DNA from: Streptomyces sp. M41(2017)
GTDB lineage: Bacteria; Actinomycetota; Actinomycetes; Streptomycetales; Streptomycetaceae
Direction: 5' to 3'
DNA length: 64,000 nt
Assembly: GCF_002078175.1 (NCBI RefSeq)
Contig: NZ_MWFK01000001.1
Location: 1,922,001 to 1,986,000 of the forward strand
Part shown: positions 18,145-27,264 of the stretch, piece by piece
How the letters are laid out: every line of letters starts with the position of its first letter
Numbering within the stretch: position 1 is the first letter of the stretch
Notes under the pieces: model-generated
What the model was told of the DNA's origin: nothing
The model's input: the letters and a program-made list of their open reading frames with translations, nothing else
Databases searched by the model: none
Position numbers and translations under genes: made by a program

Positions 18145-20004
18145 TCAGACCAGGCGGACCGGCTTCTCCGGGCGGACGCCGAGGCGCAGGAGCCATTCGC
18201 GCAGGGGTGCGGGGTCGCCGGTCTCTATGAGGGTGAGGACGCGGGGGCCGAGGTCCGCGGCGCGCTCCCCCGCGACGAGCAGGGAGGGGCCGTCCAGCCA
18301 GTCGAGTCCGGGGGTCGCTCCCGCGGTGTCCATGGCGGCGCAGCAGACCATCGCCGTGACGTGGTCGGCCAGCAGGTCACGGCCGGTGCGGGGCGGCTGG
18401 AGCGGGAACAGCGGAAGAGTCCCGTCGTCCCAGAGGGCGTGATCGGGCCCCTGCTGCTCCGCGCCCGCGACGGGCGGCGCCGGTACGGCCGCCTCCTCGC
18501 GGGCCACCTCCGCCGTGAGGCCGGCCGCGAGCGCCGCCGTGCGTTCGCTGCTCACCGCGAGGTCCGGATCGTCCTCGTCGCCGGGGACGCCGATCCCTTC
18601 GTACGCCTCCGCGCCGTGCACGCCGAGGGCCGCCTCCGGATCGAGGTCCGCGTCCGCGCCGGGCGCCGGCCGGTCCTCCACCGGGATGGCGAGGTGATCC
18701 AGCACCCGGGCCAGCGTGGGGCCGCCCGCCTCGGGCCGGCCGGGACCGGCCGGGTGCCGGACGCCGAGCGCGTCCAGAACGCGGTGCAGCCGGGCGGCGT
18801 CGGTGCGCCAGGTGCGGTCGACGACCTCGTCCGGATAGTCCTGCCAGTCGACCGGCGCCCAGTCGGGGCCGGCCTCCGCGGGGCCGCCGTGGAAGAGCCG
18901 GGCCGCCAGCAGCGAGGTCGCCTCGTCCACCGAACCGGGCTCTTCGAGCAGATCGCAGGCGGGCCGCTCGCCGAGCCGGGAGGTGAACCCCTCGGCCAGC
19001 CGGTCGCGCCGGGACAGCTCGGTCAGCGCGGCGACGACGCCCACGTCCAGCCGGGAGGGCCAGCGGCCCATCCGCCAGGCGGGCAGCGCGACCCGGGTGA
19101 GCAGCCGGTCCCAGCCCGCGTAGGCCAGGCCCACCTGTTCCTGGGCGACGATCCGCAGGCCGTAGTCCACGGCCTGTGCGCGCTCGGCCGCCGCCGCGGC
19201 GACACCCCGCTCCATCTCGGCGGCGTGGACGCGGCAGCTGCGCAGCAGCAGCCGGGTCACCCAGCCCGCCCCGGCCAGGACCGTGCGGGACAGCGGGCCG
19301 CGTCCGGGCTCCGAGGTCACGGCGACGGCCGCGTCCAGTCCGCGCACGAAACGGCGGGCGGCGGCTATGTCCGGGTGGGCCGACGGGCCCGTACCCGCGA
19401 CCACCGGGGCGAGGACCGCGCGCAGTTCGCCGACGCGCATCCACCACAGGAAAGGGGAGCCGATGACGAGGACGGGGGCGGCCGACGCACGGCGCGCGCG
19501 GTGCGCCGAGCGCGTGGCACCGCGGCCTCCGGTCAGGGCCGCCCGGTCGGTGTCCGTGCCGTCCGTCCCGCCGCCCGTCGCGGAGCGGCCGTGCGCCCGG
19601 TGGGTGCGGTCCTCCAGCCAGCTGTCGCAGTCCGGGGTCAGGGCTATCGCGGAGGGAGCCGGGACGTCGAGACGGTCGGCCAGGTCGCGGACCATGCGGT
19701 ACAGATCGGGGGCCGACGCCTCGGAGACCGGGACCGTGGGGCTCATCGCGGGCCGGGCTCGGGCGATCACGAGCGCGACGCCCGCCGCCGCGAGCAGGAC
19801 GACGGCGGCGAGGACCGTCACGATCCAGCGCATGGTCCCCCAGTGCCCGCCGACGATGTGGCCGGTGGCGCCACCGGCCAGCAGCACGACGGCGACGGCC
19901 GCGGGCAGCAGGGCGACGGCCAACGCCCTGCTGCGGATCCGCAGCACGGCGAGAGCCCGGGAGCGCGCGGCCTGCGCGCCCACCTCCACACCCATACCGG
20001 TCAC
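18145..20004 (-). CDS. membrane protein resembling M48 peptidase but lacking HExxH
   Basis: A 619-residue protein with two N-terminal transmembrane segments (about 25-50 and 58-82). It is followed by a region laid out like Peptidase_M48: SAPDLYRMVRDLADRLDVPAPSAIALTPDCDSWLE (compare the M48 pre-catalytic segment), then about residue 175-200 VLVIGSPFLWWMRVGELRAVLAPVVAGTGP. M48 enzymes have VLAHELGH at this last point; here it is VLAPVVAG, so both zinc histidines and the glutamate are absent. The C-terminal 350 residues contain a second helical region and acidic linkers. Probably a non-catalytic scaffold; function unknown. GTG 20004 or ATG 19995 may be the start. Confidence 0.75.
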   Translation of the reverse strand: MTGMGVEVGAQAARSRALAVLRIRSRALAVALLPAAVAVVLLAGGATGHIVGGHWGTMRWIVTVLAAVVLLAAAGVALVIARARPAMSPTVPVSEASAPDLYRMVRDLADRLDVPAPSAIALTPDCDSWLEDRTHRAHGRSATGGGTDGTDTDRAALTGGRGATRSAHRARRASAAPVLVIGSPFLWWMRVGELRAVLAPVVAGTGPSAHPDIAAARRFVRGLDAAVAVTSEPGRGPLSRTVLAGAGWVTRLLLRSCRVHAAEMERGVAAAAAERAQAVDYGLRIVAQEQVGLAYAGWDRLLTRVALPAWRMGRWPSRLDVGVVAALTELSRRDRLAEGFTSRLGERPACDLLEEPGSVDEATSLLAARLFHGGPAEAGPDWAPVDWQDYPDEVVDRTWRTDAARLHRVLDALGVRHPAGPGRPEAGGPTLARVLDHLAIPVEDRPAPGADADLDPEAALGVHGAEAYEGIGVPGDEDDPDLAVSSERTAALAAGLTAEVAREEAAVPAPPVAGAEQQGPDHALWDDGTLPLFPLQPPRTGRDLLADHVTAMVCCAAMDTAGATPGLDWLDGPSLLVAGERAADLGPRVLTLIETGDPAPLREWLLRLGVRPEKPVRLV

Positions 20005-20363
20005 GACCGGACGTCACCCCCTACTGCCCGCCGTGCTCCGGCCTTCACGCGGCCGGTGCCGACGGATGTCCTGGCGTTGGTCACTCCCCCACTGTGGCAC
20101 CCGCCACCGACATCGCAATGCCGGTGGGCCAAGTGCCGGAATGCTTTCGCCGCACCCTAGTTGGGGCCCCGGCCCCAGTCAGCCGGATGGGCCATCGGTC
20201 ACTCGATGGAATGGCTCTGGGGAGAGGTGGATGACAGTGGGCGATGATCAGGCCCCCGGTTCCGTACAGAAACGGCCAGGCCGGGGAGGCCGGGTCCGGA
20301 CACGACGGAACCCCGGACTCCGTCTGGAGTCCGGGGTTCGGTGACGCCGTGGGGGACCTGCGG
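20005..20363. other. 359-bp gene-free stretch between M48-like gene and purD
   Basis: Holds the upstream region of the M48-like gene (about 20005-20160) and the purD terminator (20308-20339). An AT-richer patch around 20095-20125 may include the promoter. Nothing else was recognised. Confidence 0.5.
20308..20339 (-). terminator. terminator of purD
   Basis: Perfect 14-bp arms (GAACCCCGGACTCC and complement) with loop GTCT, 25 bp beyond the purD stop. Confidence 0.9.
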
Positions 20364-21617
<1,254 letters not shown>

Positions 21618-21741
21618 GGGGGTCAGCCTAGCCGTCGGCCGGGGCTGCCCTTGTAGGGGCTTCCGAGGACGGAGCCCCAGGGGGTTGGTGCGATCCTCCG
21701 AGGAGGGGGCGGTCCCGGGTGCCGGCACCCGGTCCGGCCGC

Positions 21742-24057
21742 TCACTCGTTCGAGAACTCCTCCATGACCGTGGCGCCCAGCTCGCGGACGATCAGGTCGT
21801 GGCCCGAGAGCGCGGACTCGTCCAGGTCGGGGTCGTCGTCCTCCGGGGTGTCGTCCTCCGGGGAGACCGGGTGCGGTTCGGGAGCCGGGGGCCGGGTGGA
21901 CGCGGACGCGCCCCCGCCCTGGCCGTGCCCGCCCGACGGGCCGCTCTGCGAGGAGGGCGGCTGGGCGGGCGCTGCCGGGGACGCGGGGCGCTGACCGGAC
22001 GGGGCGCCGCCGTACCCGCCGCCTCCTCCGCCGTCGCCGCCTCCATAGCTCCCGCCACCGCCACCGCCGCCGTAACCGCCGCCTCCTCCGCCGTAACCGC
22101 CTCCGGGCGGCGCGGTGGGCGGGGCCGAGCCGCCCGAGGCGTCGACGATCGCCTCGACCTTCCACTGCACGTTGAACTGCTCCGACAGCGCCTGGCGCAG
22201 CACGTCCTCGCTGCCGCTGCTCGCGAAGTTGTCACGCGCCCCCGCGTTCACGAAGCCGATCTGCAGGGTCGTGCCGTCGAAGCCCGTCACTTGCGCGTTC
22301 TGGCTGAGGAGGATCCAGGTGAAGCGGCGGCGGTTCTTCACGGCCTCCAGGATGTTCGGCCAGAGGGTGCGCGGGTCGGGGCCGCCCATGGCGGGTGCGG
22401 GCGCCGCGGGCGGGGCCTGCTGCGGAGCGGGGCTCGCGGTGGGCGCCTGCGCGGGCTGTGCGGATTGCGCGGGCTGCGCCGACGGCTGGCCGCCGCCCGC
22501 GGGTGTCGCCGTGGGCCAGCCGCCGGGGCGCCTGCCACTGCCGGCGGCCGTCGCGGTGGGCCAGGCGCCGGGCGCGGAGCCCGCGGGGGGACCGGCGGGC
22601 GGCTGCTCCGGTGCGGCGGGGGTCACGGGGGCCGCCGCCGGGGCCGACTGCGGCACGGACGCGGGAGGTGGCGTCGGGGCGACGGGCGCCGCGGGTTCGG
22701 GCGCCGGAACGGCTCCGGTCCCCGCCCCGGGTGCGGCTCCGCGTGCCGCGGCGCGGGCAGCGGCCGGGCCTCCGCCGGGCGGGACCACCGGCGCGGCCTG
22801 CGGTGCCGCCGGAGCGGGCTGGTAGGCCGGCGGCGCGGCGTGCGCCTCGGTCCCGGGCACGTATCCCATGGCCGGGGCCGCTCCGCCGCCGGAGAAGTTC
22901 ACCCCGCGCTCGATGCGGTCGAGGCGGGCCATCACGGACCGCTCGTCCCCGTAGGCGGCGGGCAGCAGCACGCGCGCGCAGATCAGTTCGAGCTGGAGGC
23001 GCGGTGAGGTGGCTCCGCGCATCTCCGTCAGTCCGTCGTTCACGAGGTCGGCGGCGCGGCTCAGCTCGGCGGCGCCGAAGACCCCGGCCTGGGCCTGCAT
23101 GCGCTCCACGACGTCGACCGGGGCGTCGATGAGCCCCTTCTCCGCCGCGTCCGGGACGGCCGCGAGGATCACCAGGTCGCGGAGCCGCTCCAGCAGGTCG
23201 GCGACGAACCGCCGCGGGTCGTTGCCGCCCTCGATGATGCGGTCCACGACCTCGAAGGCGGCGGCGCCGTCCCCGGCCGCGAACGCCTCGACGACCGAGT
23301 CGAGCAGCGAGCCGTCCGTGTACCCGAGGAGGGAGGTCGCCATGGCGTATGTCACACCGTCGTCGGCGGCGCCCGCGAGCAGCTGGTCCATCACGGACAT
23401 CGAGTCACGCACGGAACCGGCGCCGGACCGGACGACCAGGGGCAGCACGCCGTCGGCGACGGGGATGCCCTCCTGGCCGCAGACCTGGCCCAGGTAGTCC
23501 CGCAGGGTGCCCGGGGGGACCAGCCGGAACGGGTAGTGGTGGGTCCGCGACCGGATCGTCCCGATGACCTTCTCGGGCTCGGTCGTGGCGAAGATGAACT
23601 TGAGGTGCTCCGGGGGCTCTTCGACGACCTTCAGGAGCGCGTTGAAACCGGCCGACGTGACCATGTGGGCCTCGTCGATGATGTAGATCTTGTAACGACT
23701 GCTCGCGGGGCCGAAGAAGGCCTTCTCGCGCAGGTCACGGGCGTCGTCCACACCGCCGTGCGAGGCGGCGTCGATCTCGATGACGTCGATCGAGCCCGGT
23801 CCGTTGCGCGCGAGGTCGCGGCAGGACTGGCACTCCCCGCACGGCGTCGGGGTCGGACCCTGCTCGCAGTTGAGACAGCGGGCCAGGATGCGCGCGCTGG
23901 TCGTCTTGCCGCATCCGCGCGGACCGCTGAACAGGTACGCGTGATTGACCCGGTTGTTCCGCAGCGCCTGCTGCAACGGGTCGGTGACATGCTCCTGCCC
24001 GATGACCTCGGCGAACGACTCCGGGCGATAGCGGCGGTACAGCGCGAGAGACGACAC
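21742..24057 (-). CDS. dnaX: DNA polymerase III subunits gamma and tau
   Basis: Clamp-loader ATPase, 771 residues. AAA+ module: Walker A GPRGCGKTTSAR (about 45), the zinc module CLNCEQGPTPTPCGECQSC (about 64-82), Walker B YIIDEAHM, sensor 1 FIFATTEP and sensor 2 GSVRDSMSVMDQ. From about residue 370 a very Pro/Ala-rich linker runs to about 570, followed by a tau-like domain (LWPNILEAVKNRRRFTWILLSQNAQV). Then comes a Gly-Tyr-rich low-complexity run (GGGYGGGGGG pattern) of about 40 residues, and an acidic tail. GTG 24057 (VSSLALYRRYRPESF) is the conserved start; the longer open frame overlaps the SRP RNA region. It may make tau only: no slippery A-run was seen. Confidence 0.95.
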   Translation of the reverse strand: MSSLALYRRYRPESFAEVIGQEHVTDPLQQALRNNRVNHAYLFSGPRGCGKTTSARILARCLNCEQGPTPTPCGECQSCRDLARNGPGSIDVIEIDAASHGGVDDARDLREKAFFGPASSRYKIYIIDEAHMVTSAGFNALLKVVEEPPEHLKFIFATTEPEKVIGTIRSRTHHYPFRLVPPGTLRDYLGQVCGQEGIPVADGVLPLVVRSGAGSVRDSMSVMDQLLAGAADDGVTYAMATSLLGYTDGSLLDSVVEAFAAGDGAAAFEVVDRIIEGGNDPRRFVADLLERLRDLVILAAVPDAAEKGLIDAPVDVVERMQAQAGVFGAAELSRAADLVNDGLTEMRGATSPRLQLELICARVLLPAAYGDERSVMARLDRIERGVNFSGGGAAPAMGYVPGTEAHAAPPAYQPAPAAPQAAPVVPPGGGPAAARAAARGAAPGAGTGAVPAPEPAAPVAPTPPPASVPQSAPAAAPVTPAAPEQPPAGPPAGSAPGAWPTATAAGSGRRPGGWPTATPAGGGQPSAQPAQSAQPAQAPTASPAPQQAPPAAPAPAMGGPDPRTLWPNILEAVKNRRRFTWILLSQNAQVTGFDGTTLQIGFVNAGARDNFASSGSEDVLRQALSEQFNVQWKVEAIVDASGGSAPPTAPPGGGYGGGGGGYGGGGGGGSYGGGDGGGGGGYGGAPSGQRPASPAAPAQPPSSQSGPSGGHGQGGGASASTRPPAPEPHPVSPEDDTPEDDDPDLDESALSGHDLIVRELGATVMEEFSNE

Positions 24058-24205
24058 GTCTACGAGGTTATAGGCGCCCACTGACAAGCAGGACCGTCCG
24101 AAGCCCTTCGCGGACGTGACCCCCGACTCGGTACCGGCCCGCGTGGCGCACCCGGCGGATCGGCGTCCGCCTCGCACCCGCCCGGACACCCGGCCCCGGA
24201 AACGT

Positions 24206-24297
24206 GAGCGCCCCCCACGCACCCGCCAGAGCCAACCTACCCTTGCTGCCTTCCGGCCCTGGGGGAGTTCAGTCAGATAGCGCCACGTGAGGGGCTC
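24206..24297 (-). ncRNA. ffs: SRP RNA (4.5S type)
   Basis: On the minus strand the conserved Ffh-binding apical loop GGCCGGAAGGCAGCAAGGGTA-type sequence is present (about 24240-24260). Flanking arms GAGCCCCTCACG and CGTGGGGGGCGCTC can pair to form the long single hairpin of a bacterial small SRP RNA. Ends are set by the outermost pairing (GAGC/GCTC) and are approximate. Its position upstream of dnaX and beside a tRNA-Ser is usual in streptomycetes. Confidence 0.92.
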
Positions 24298-24370
24298 CGC
24301 AAAGAGTACAGGATCCTGGGAGGGGGAACGAGTTCGCGAGCACTCCTCAACGTCTTGTATTGTTTGCCGC

Positions 24371-24455
24371 GGAGGATTCGCCTAGTGGCCTAGGGCGCAC
24401 GCTTGGAAAGCGTGTTGGGGGCAACCCCTCACGAGTTCGAATCTCGTATCCTCCG
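24371..24455 (+). tRNA. tRNA-Ser(GGA)
   Basis: Class II tRNA with acceptor GGAGGAT/ATCCTCC, anticodon loop TTGGAAA (GGA), a long variable arm (TTGGGGGCAACCCCTC region) and T loop TTCGAAT. Unlike the other tRNAs in the window its gene encodes CCA (24456-24458). Confidence 0.96.
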
Positions 24456-24475
24456 CCAGTGCCTCACCGGGCACT

Positions 24476-24517
24476 AACGTCGAAGGGCCCCACCGCGAGG
24501 TGGGGCCCTTCGACGTT
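24476..24517 (+). terminator. terminator of tRNA-Ser(GGA)
   Basis: Arms of 19 bp, perfect (AACGTCGAAGGGCCCCACC, 24476-24494, and complement 24499-24517) with loop GCGA. Confidence 0.9.
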
Positions 24518-24598
24518 GGCGGCACCGTGCGCGGCGCCAACAGGCGTACGAGGCGTACGAGGTGAGGGAAGTCAGGCGTACGAGCCGCGGGGCGTACC

Positions 24599-24619
24599 GA
24601 TCCGGGCCGTGCCCGGATC
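24599..24619 (-). terminator. hairpin downstream of the CopC/CopD gene
   Basis: GATCCGGGC-CGT-GCCCGGATC, 36 bp beyond the stop of the minus-strand copper gene. Nearby, GGCGTACGAG occurs three times (about 24543-24585). No U-run. Confidence 0.5.
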
Positions 24620-24654
24620 CCGGCCGTGCGACCGCCCGGCCGGGCTTCCCCGCC

Positions 24655-26556
24655 TCAGCTCACCCTCACCTTCCGCTCCACCGTGACCTGGTCGACGTCG
24701 GTGGTGCGGACCGTGGTCTTCATGGTCCAGGTGCCGGGGAGCGGGAGGGTGAGGGTGTCGGAGGTCCAGTAGCCGCCCTTGTCGGTGATCTCCGCGTCGA
24801 TCGGGCCGACCTGCTGGGATTCCAGGGTGAAGGTGATGCGCAGTTCGGGGACGGTCGCGATGCCGCCGTCGGGGCCGAAGATCACGGCCTGCACCTCGTT
24901 CTCGCCCACCCGGCCCGGTGACAGTTCCACCTGGACCTTGCCGTGGCCGCCCGGGGTGCCGACGTCGAAGGGGACCGTCGTCGTCGACGAGGCGGGGTGG
25001 TCGGCCGCCGCGGTGGCGGCCGCGGTCTCCTCGGCGGCACGGCCCGGCTGGGTCCCCGTCAGCATCGTGGTGATCATGAGGACGAGGATGCCGACCGTGA
25101 CCTCGGCGAGGACCGAACGCCGCAGTCCCTGGCGCTGTCCGGCGTCGATCGTCCCGCCCGCCGCGCCGTCGTGCCCGTCCTCGGTCCGTCCGTCCTGCCG
25201 GTCCTCCGCGGCGTCCGGCTCCGTCCCCCGCTCCTCCCCGGGGCCGTCCGTCCCCTCCCGCGTCCCGCCGGGGCCGCCGGCCGGCACCGTCACCGGCACG
25301 CGTCCGGCCGGGACCGTGACCGTGGCGCGCGGTGTCGCGAGCCGCGCCGTCCAGCGCCGAGAGAAGGCCGCGCCGGCGAGCAGCAGCGCCACGGCGGCGA
25401 CCTTGACGAGCAGGAGACGGCCGTACGACGTCGAGGTCAGCGCGTCCCAGGAGCCGAGGCCGCGCCAGGACTGGTAGACCCCCGTGGCGGCGAGGACGGC
25501 GACCGAGACGAGGGCGAGCCGCGAGAAGCGGGTGACGACGGCCGGGGCGACGGGTTCGGCCGGGCGGTGGAGTGCGCTCAGCAGGGCGGTCAGACCGCCG
25601 AGCCAGACCGCCATGGCGAGCAGGTGCAGCACGGAGGAGACCATCGCCACCGGGACCTGGATGCCCGCGGACGCGTGCTCGGCGGCGGCCCAGGTGACCG
25701 CGAGGCCGAGGGCGAGGAGTCCGCCGGGCACCAGGACGGCGGGGCCCGGCGACCGGTCCCGCAGCGGCGCTCGCAGCGGGACGAGGACGGCGGCGGCGAG
25801 CAGCGCGAGACGGGCCACCAGCACGATGCCGGGACGGCTCGTCAGGGTGTCGCTCAGGATCGAGGGGTCGAGGGCGTCGCCGAGCCCGGTGCCGCGTTCG
25901 TAGGGCCCGCGCAGCAGGAGCAGGGCGAGGGTCGAGCCGAGCAGCGTCCACCAGCCGGTCAGCAGCAGCCGGCGTACGGAGCCGCGGTGGCCGCAGCCCA
26001 GGACGAAGGTGGCCGCGCCGATGAGCAGGGCGAGTCCGCTGTAGGCGGCGTAGCGGGCGATGTCGTAGAGGCCGGTGGAGGCGGGGTTGCTCGCGGCGGC
26101 GGAGGGCAGCGGCGCGGTGGTCGCGGAGGGTTTGCCGATGGAGAAGGTGAAGGCGCCCGAGACGGGGTGACTGTCCGCGGAGACGACGCGCCAGGCCACG
26201 GTGAACGTGCCGGTCCCGAGACCGCGGGGCAGGGTGACGCTCGCGGTGTCGGACCGGTCGTCGGCATGGCTCGGCTCGCCGGTGTGCACACGCCGGTTCT
26301 CCGGGGTGAGCACGCGGAAGGAGTCGTCGAGCAGCCCGATGGACTCGCTGAACGTCAGCGTCACCCGGCGGGGCTCCGACTTCAGCACACTGCCGTCCTG
26401 CGGGTCGGTGCCGGTGAGCGCCGCGTGTGCGGAGGCGCCGCTCACGCCCGTGAAGAGGACCAGCATCAGGACGCCGCCCAGGAGCGTCAGCACCCGGGCT
26501 CCGTACCGCCGGTTTCGCCGCCCGCTTCCGTTCACACGCCGTCTCCGTATTCGCAT
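24655..26556 (-). CDS. CopC/CopD-type copper resistance protein (YcnJ-like)
   Basis: A 633-residue membrane protein. The signal peptide ends at SGASAHAAL, exposing the N-terminal copper-binding histidine typical of CopC. The CopC beta-barrel (about 44-140) ends with AWRVVSADSHPVSGAFTFSIG, giving a second histidine ligand. A CopD-like membrane domain of about eight helices follows (about 165-405). After a hydrophilic low-complexity insert (about 410-470, Gly/Pro/Asp-rich) and one more helix (VGILVLMITTMLTG), the C-terminus is a beta-sandwich (about 525-633). This is the fused CopC-CopD-YtkA layout of Gram-positive copper importers. Other metals cannot be excluded. Confidence 0.88.
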   Translation of the reverse strand: MRIRRRRVNGSGRRNRRYGARVLTLLGGVLMLVLFTGVSGASAHAALTGTDPQDGSVLKSEPRRVTLTFSESIGLLDDSFRVLTPENRRVHTGEPSHADDRSDTASVTLPRGLGTGTFTVAWRVVSADSHPVSGAFTFSIGKPSATTAPLPSAAASNPASTGLYDIARYAAYSGLALLIGAATFVLGCGHRGSVRRLLLTGWWTLLGSTLALLLLRGPYERGTGLGDALDPSILSDTLTSRPGIVLVARLALLAAAVLVPLRAPLRDRSPGPAVLVPGGLLALGLAVTWAAAEHASAGIQVPVAMVSSVLHLLAMAVWLGGLTALLSALHRPAEPVAPAVVTRFSRLALVSVAVLAATGVYQSWRGLGSWDALTSTSYGRLLLVKVAAVALLLAGAAFSRRWTARLATPRATVTVPAGRVPVTVPAGGPGGTREGTDGPGEERGTEPDAAEDRQDGRTEDGHDGAAGGTIDAGQRQGLRRSVLAEVTVGILVLMITTMLTGTQPGRAAEETAAATAAADHPASSTTTVPFDVGTPGGHGKVQVELSPGRVGENEVQAVIFGPDGGIATVPELRITFTLESQQVGPIDAEITDKGGYWTSDTLTLPLPGTWTMKTTVRTTDVDQVTVERKVRVS

Positions 26557-26598
26557 GGGCAGAGTCTCGGTTACGTACGGACCCGGGCGGCGTCCTGC

Positions 26599-27264
26599 TC
26601 ACCCCGCCGAGGTCGAACCCTTCTCGAAGGACGCGCGGGTCAGGAAGAGGAGACGGGCGTGCTTCTCGGCCAGGTGGACCTCGGGCAGGTCGATCTCGGG
26701 GAGCACGATGTCGCCGGCGGGGACGAAGCCCTGCCGGGTCAGCCGTTCGACGGCCTTGGTGTTGCGGGCGTCGGGTTCCACGACGACGCGCCGCCGGCCG
26801 AGACCGGTCAGGGCGTACGCCGTGAACGCGTCCAGCAGCGCCGCCGACCAGCCCGGCAGGCGGCCGCTCCCGGGGGCCGGGGGGCCGATCAGCAGGTGGA
26901 TGCCGATGTCGCCGGGCTCCACCTCGTAGCACTCGCCGACGCGGTCGGCCCCGGGCTCGTAGGTCTGGAAGAGCGCGGCCGGCACGCCGTCCCTGACCGC
27001 CAGGAAGGCGTGGTGGGTGTCGAGCGAGTCGAGGTGCAGGAAGGTCTCCAGGACCTGCTGCCTCGTGAACCCGGTCATGCCCCAGTACGCGGCACGCTCC
27101 GCGCTCACCCAGGCGTGGACGACGTCGAGGTCGGCGTGCGGGTCCACGGGCAGCACCCGGACCGTGCCGAAGCCCTCGACGGGCTGCTCGTGCACGGCGG
27201 CGCGGCCGGCGCCGTACGGCTCCGTGGTCGTGGCTCCGGTGTCCGTCGCGTCAGCGGCCGTCAT
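26599..27264 (-). CDS. GNAT acyltransferase of siderophore type (AlcB/RhbD/MbtK-like)
   Basis: A 221-residue protein whose core (about 35-205) matches the siderophore acyltransferase domain: VHAWVSAERAAYWGMTGFT, PAALFQTYEPGADRVGECYEVEPGDIGIHLLIG, and RVVVEPDARNTKAVERLTRQGFVPAGDIVLP. Such enzymes acylate hydroxylated diamines or lysine in hydroxamate siderophores. It overlaps the upstream penicillin-acylase gene by 14 bp and is therefore in the iron-boxed operon. Recall: an iron-box-controlled amidase/acyltransferase pair called desG/desH has been proposed to act with desferrioxamine biosynthesis; this may be the same pair, but I could not verify it, so no symbol is given. Confidence 0.85.
   Translation of the reverse strand: MTAADATDTGATTTEPYGAGRAAVHEQPVEGFGTVRVLPVDPHADLDVVHAWVSAERAAYWGMTGFTRQQVLETFLHLDSLDTHHAFLAVRDGVPAALFQTYEPGADRVGECYEVEPGDIGIHLLIGPPAPGSGRLPGWSAALLDAFTAYALTGLGRRRVVVEPDARNTKAVERLTRQGFVPAGDIVLPEIDLPEVHLAEKHARLLFLTRASFEKGSTSAG

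Noticed and set aside
21742..24057. Programmed frameshift making a separate gamma subunit of DnaX
   Set aside because: No A-rich slippery sequence was seen in the coding strand.
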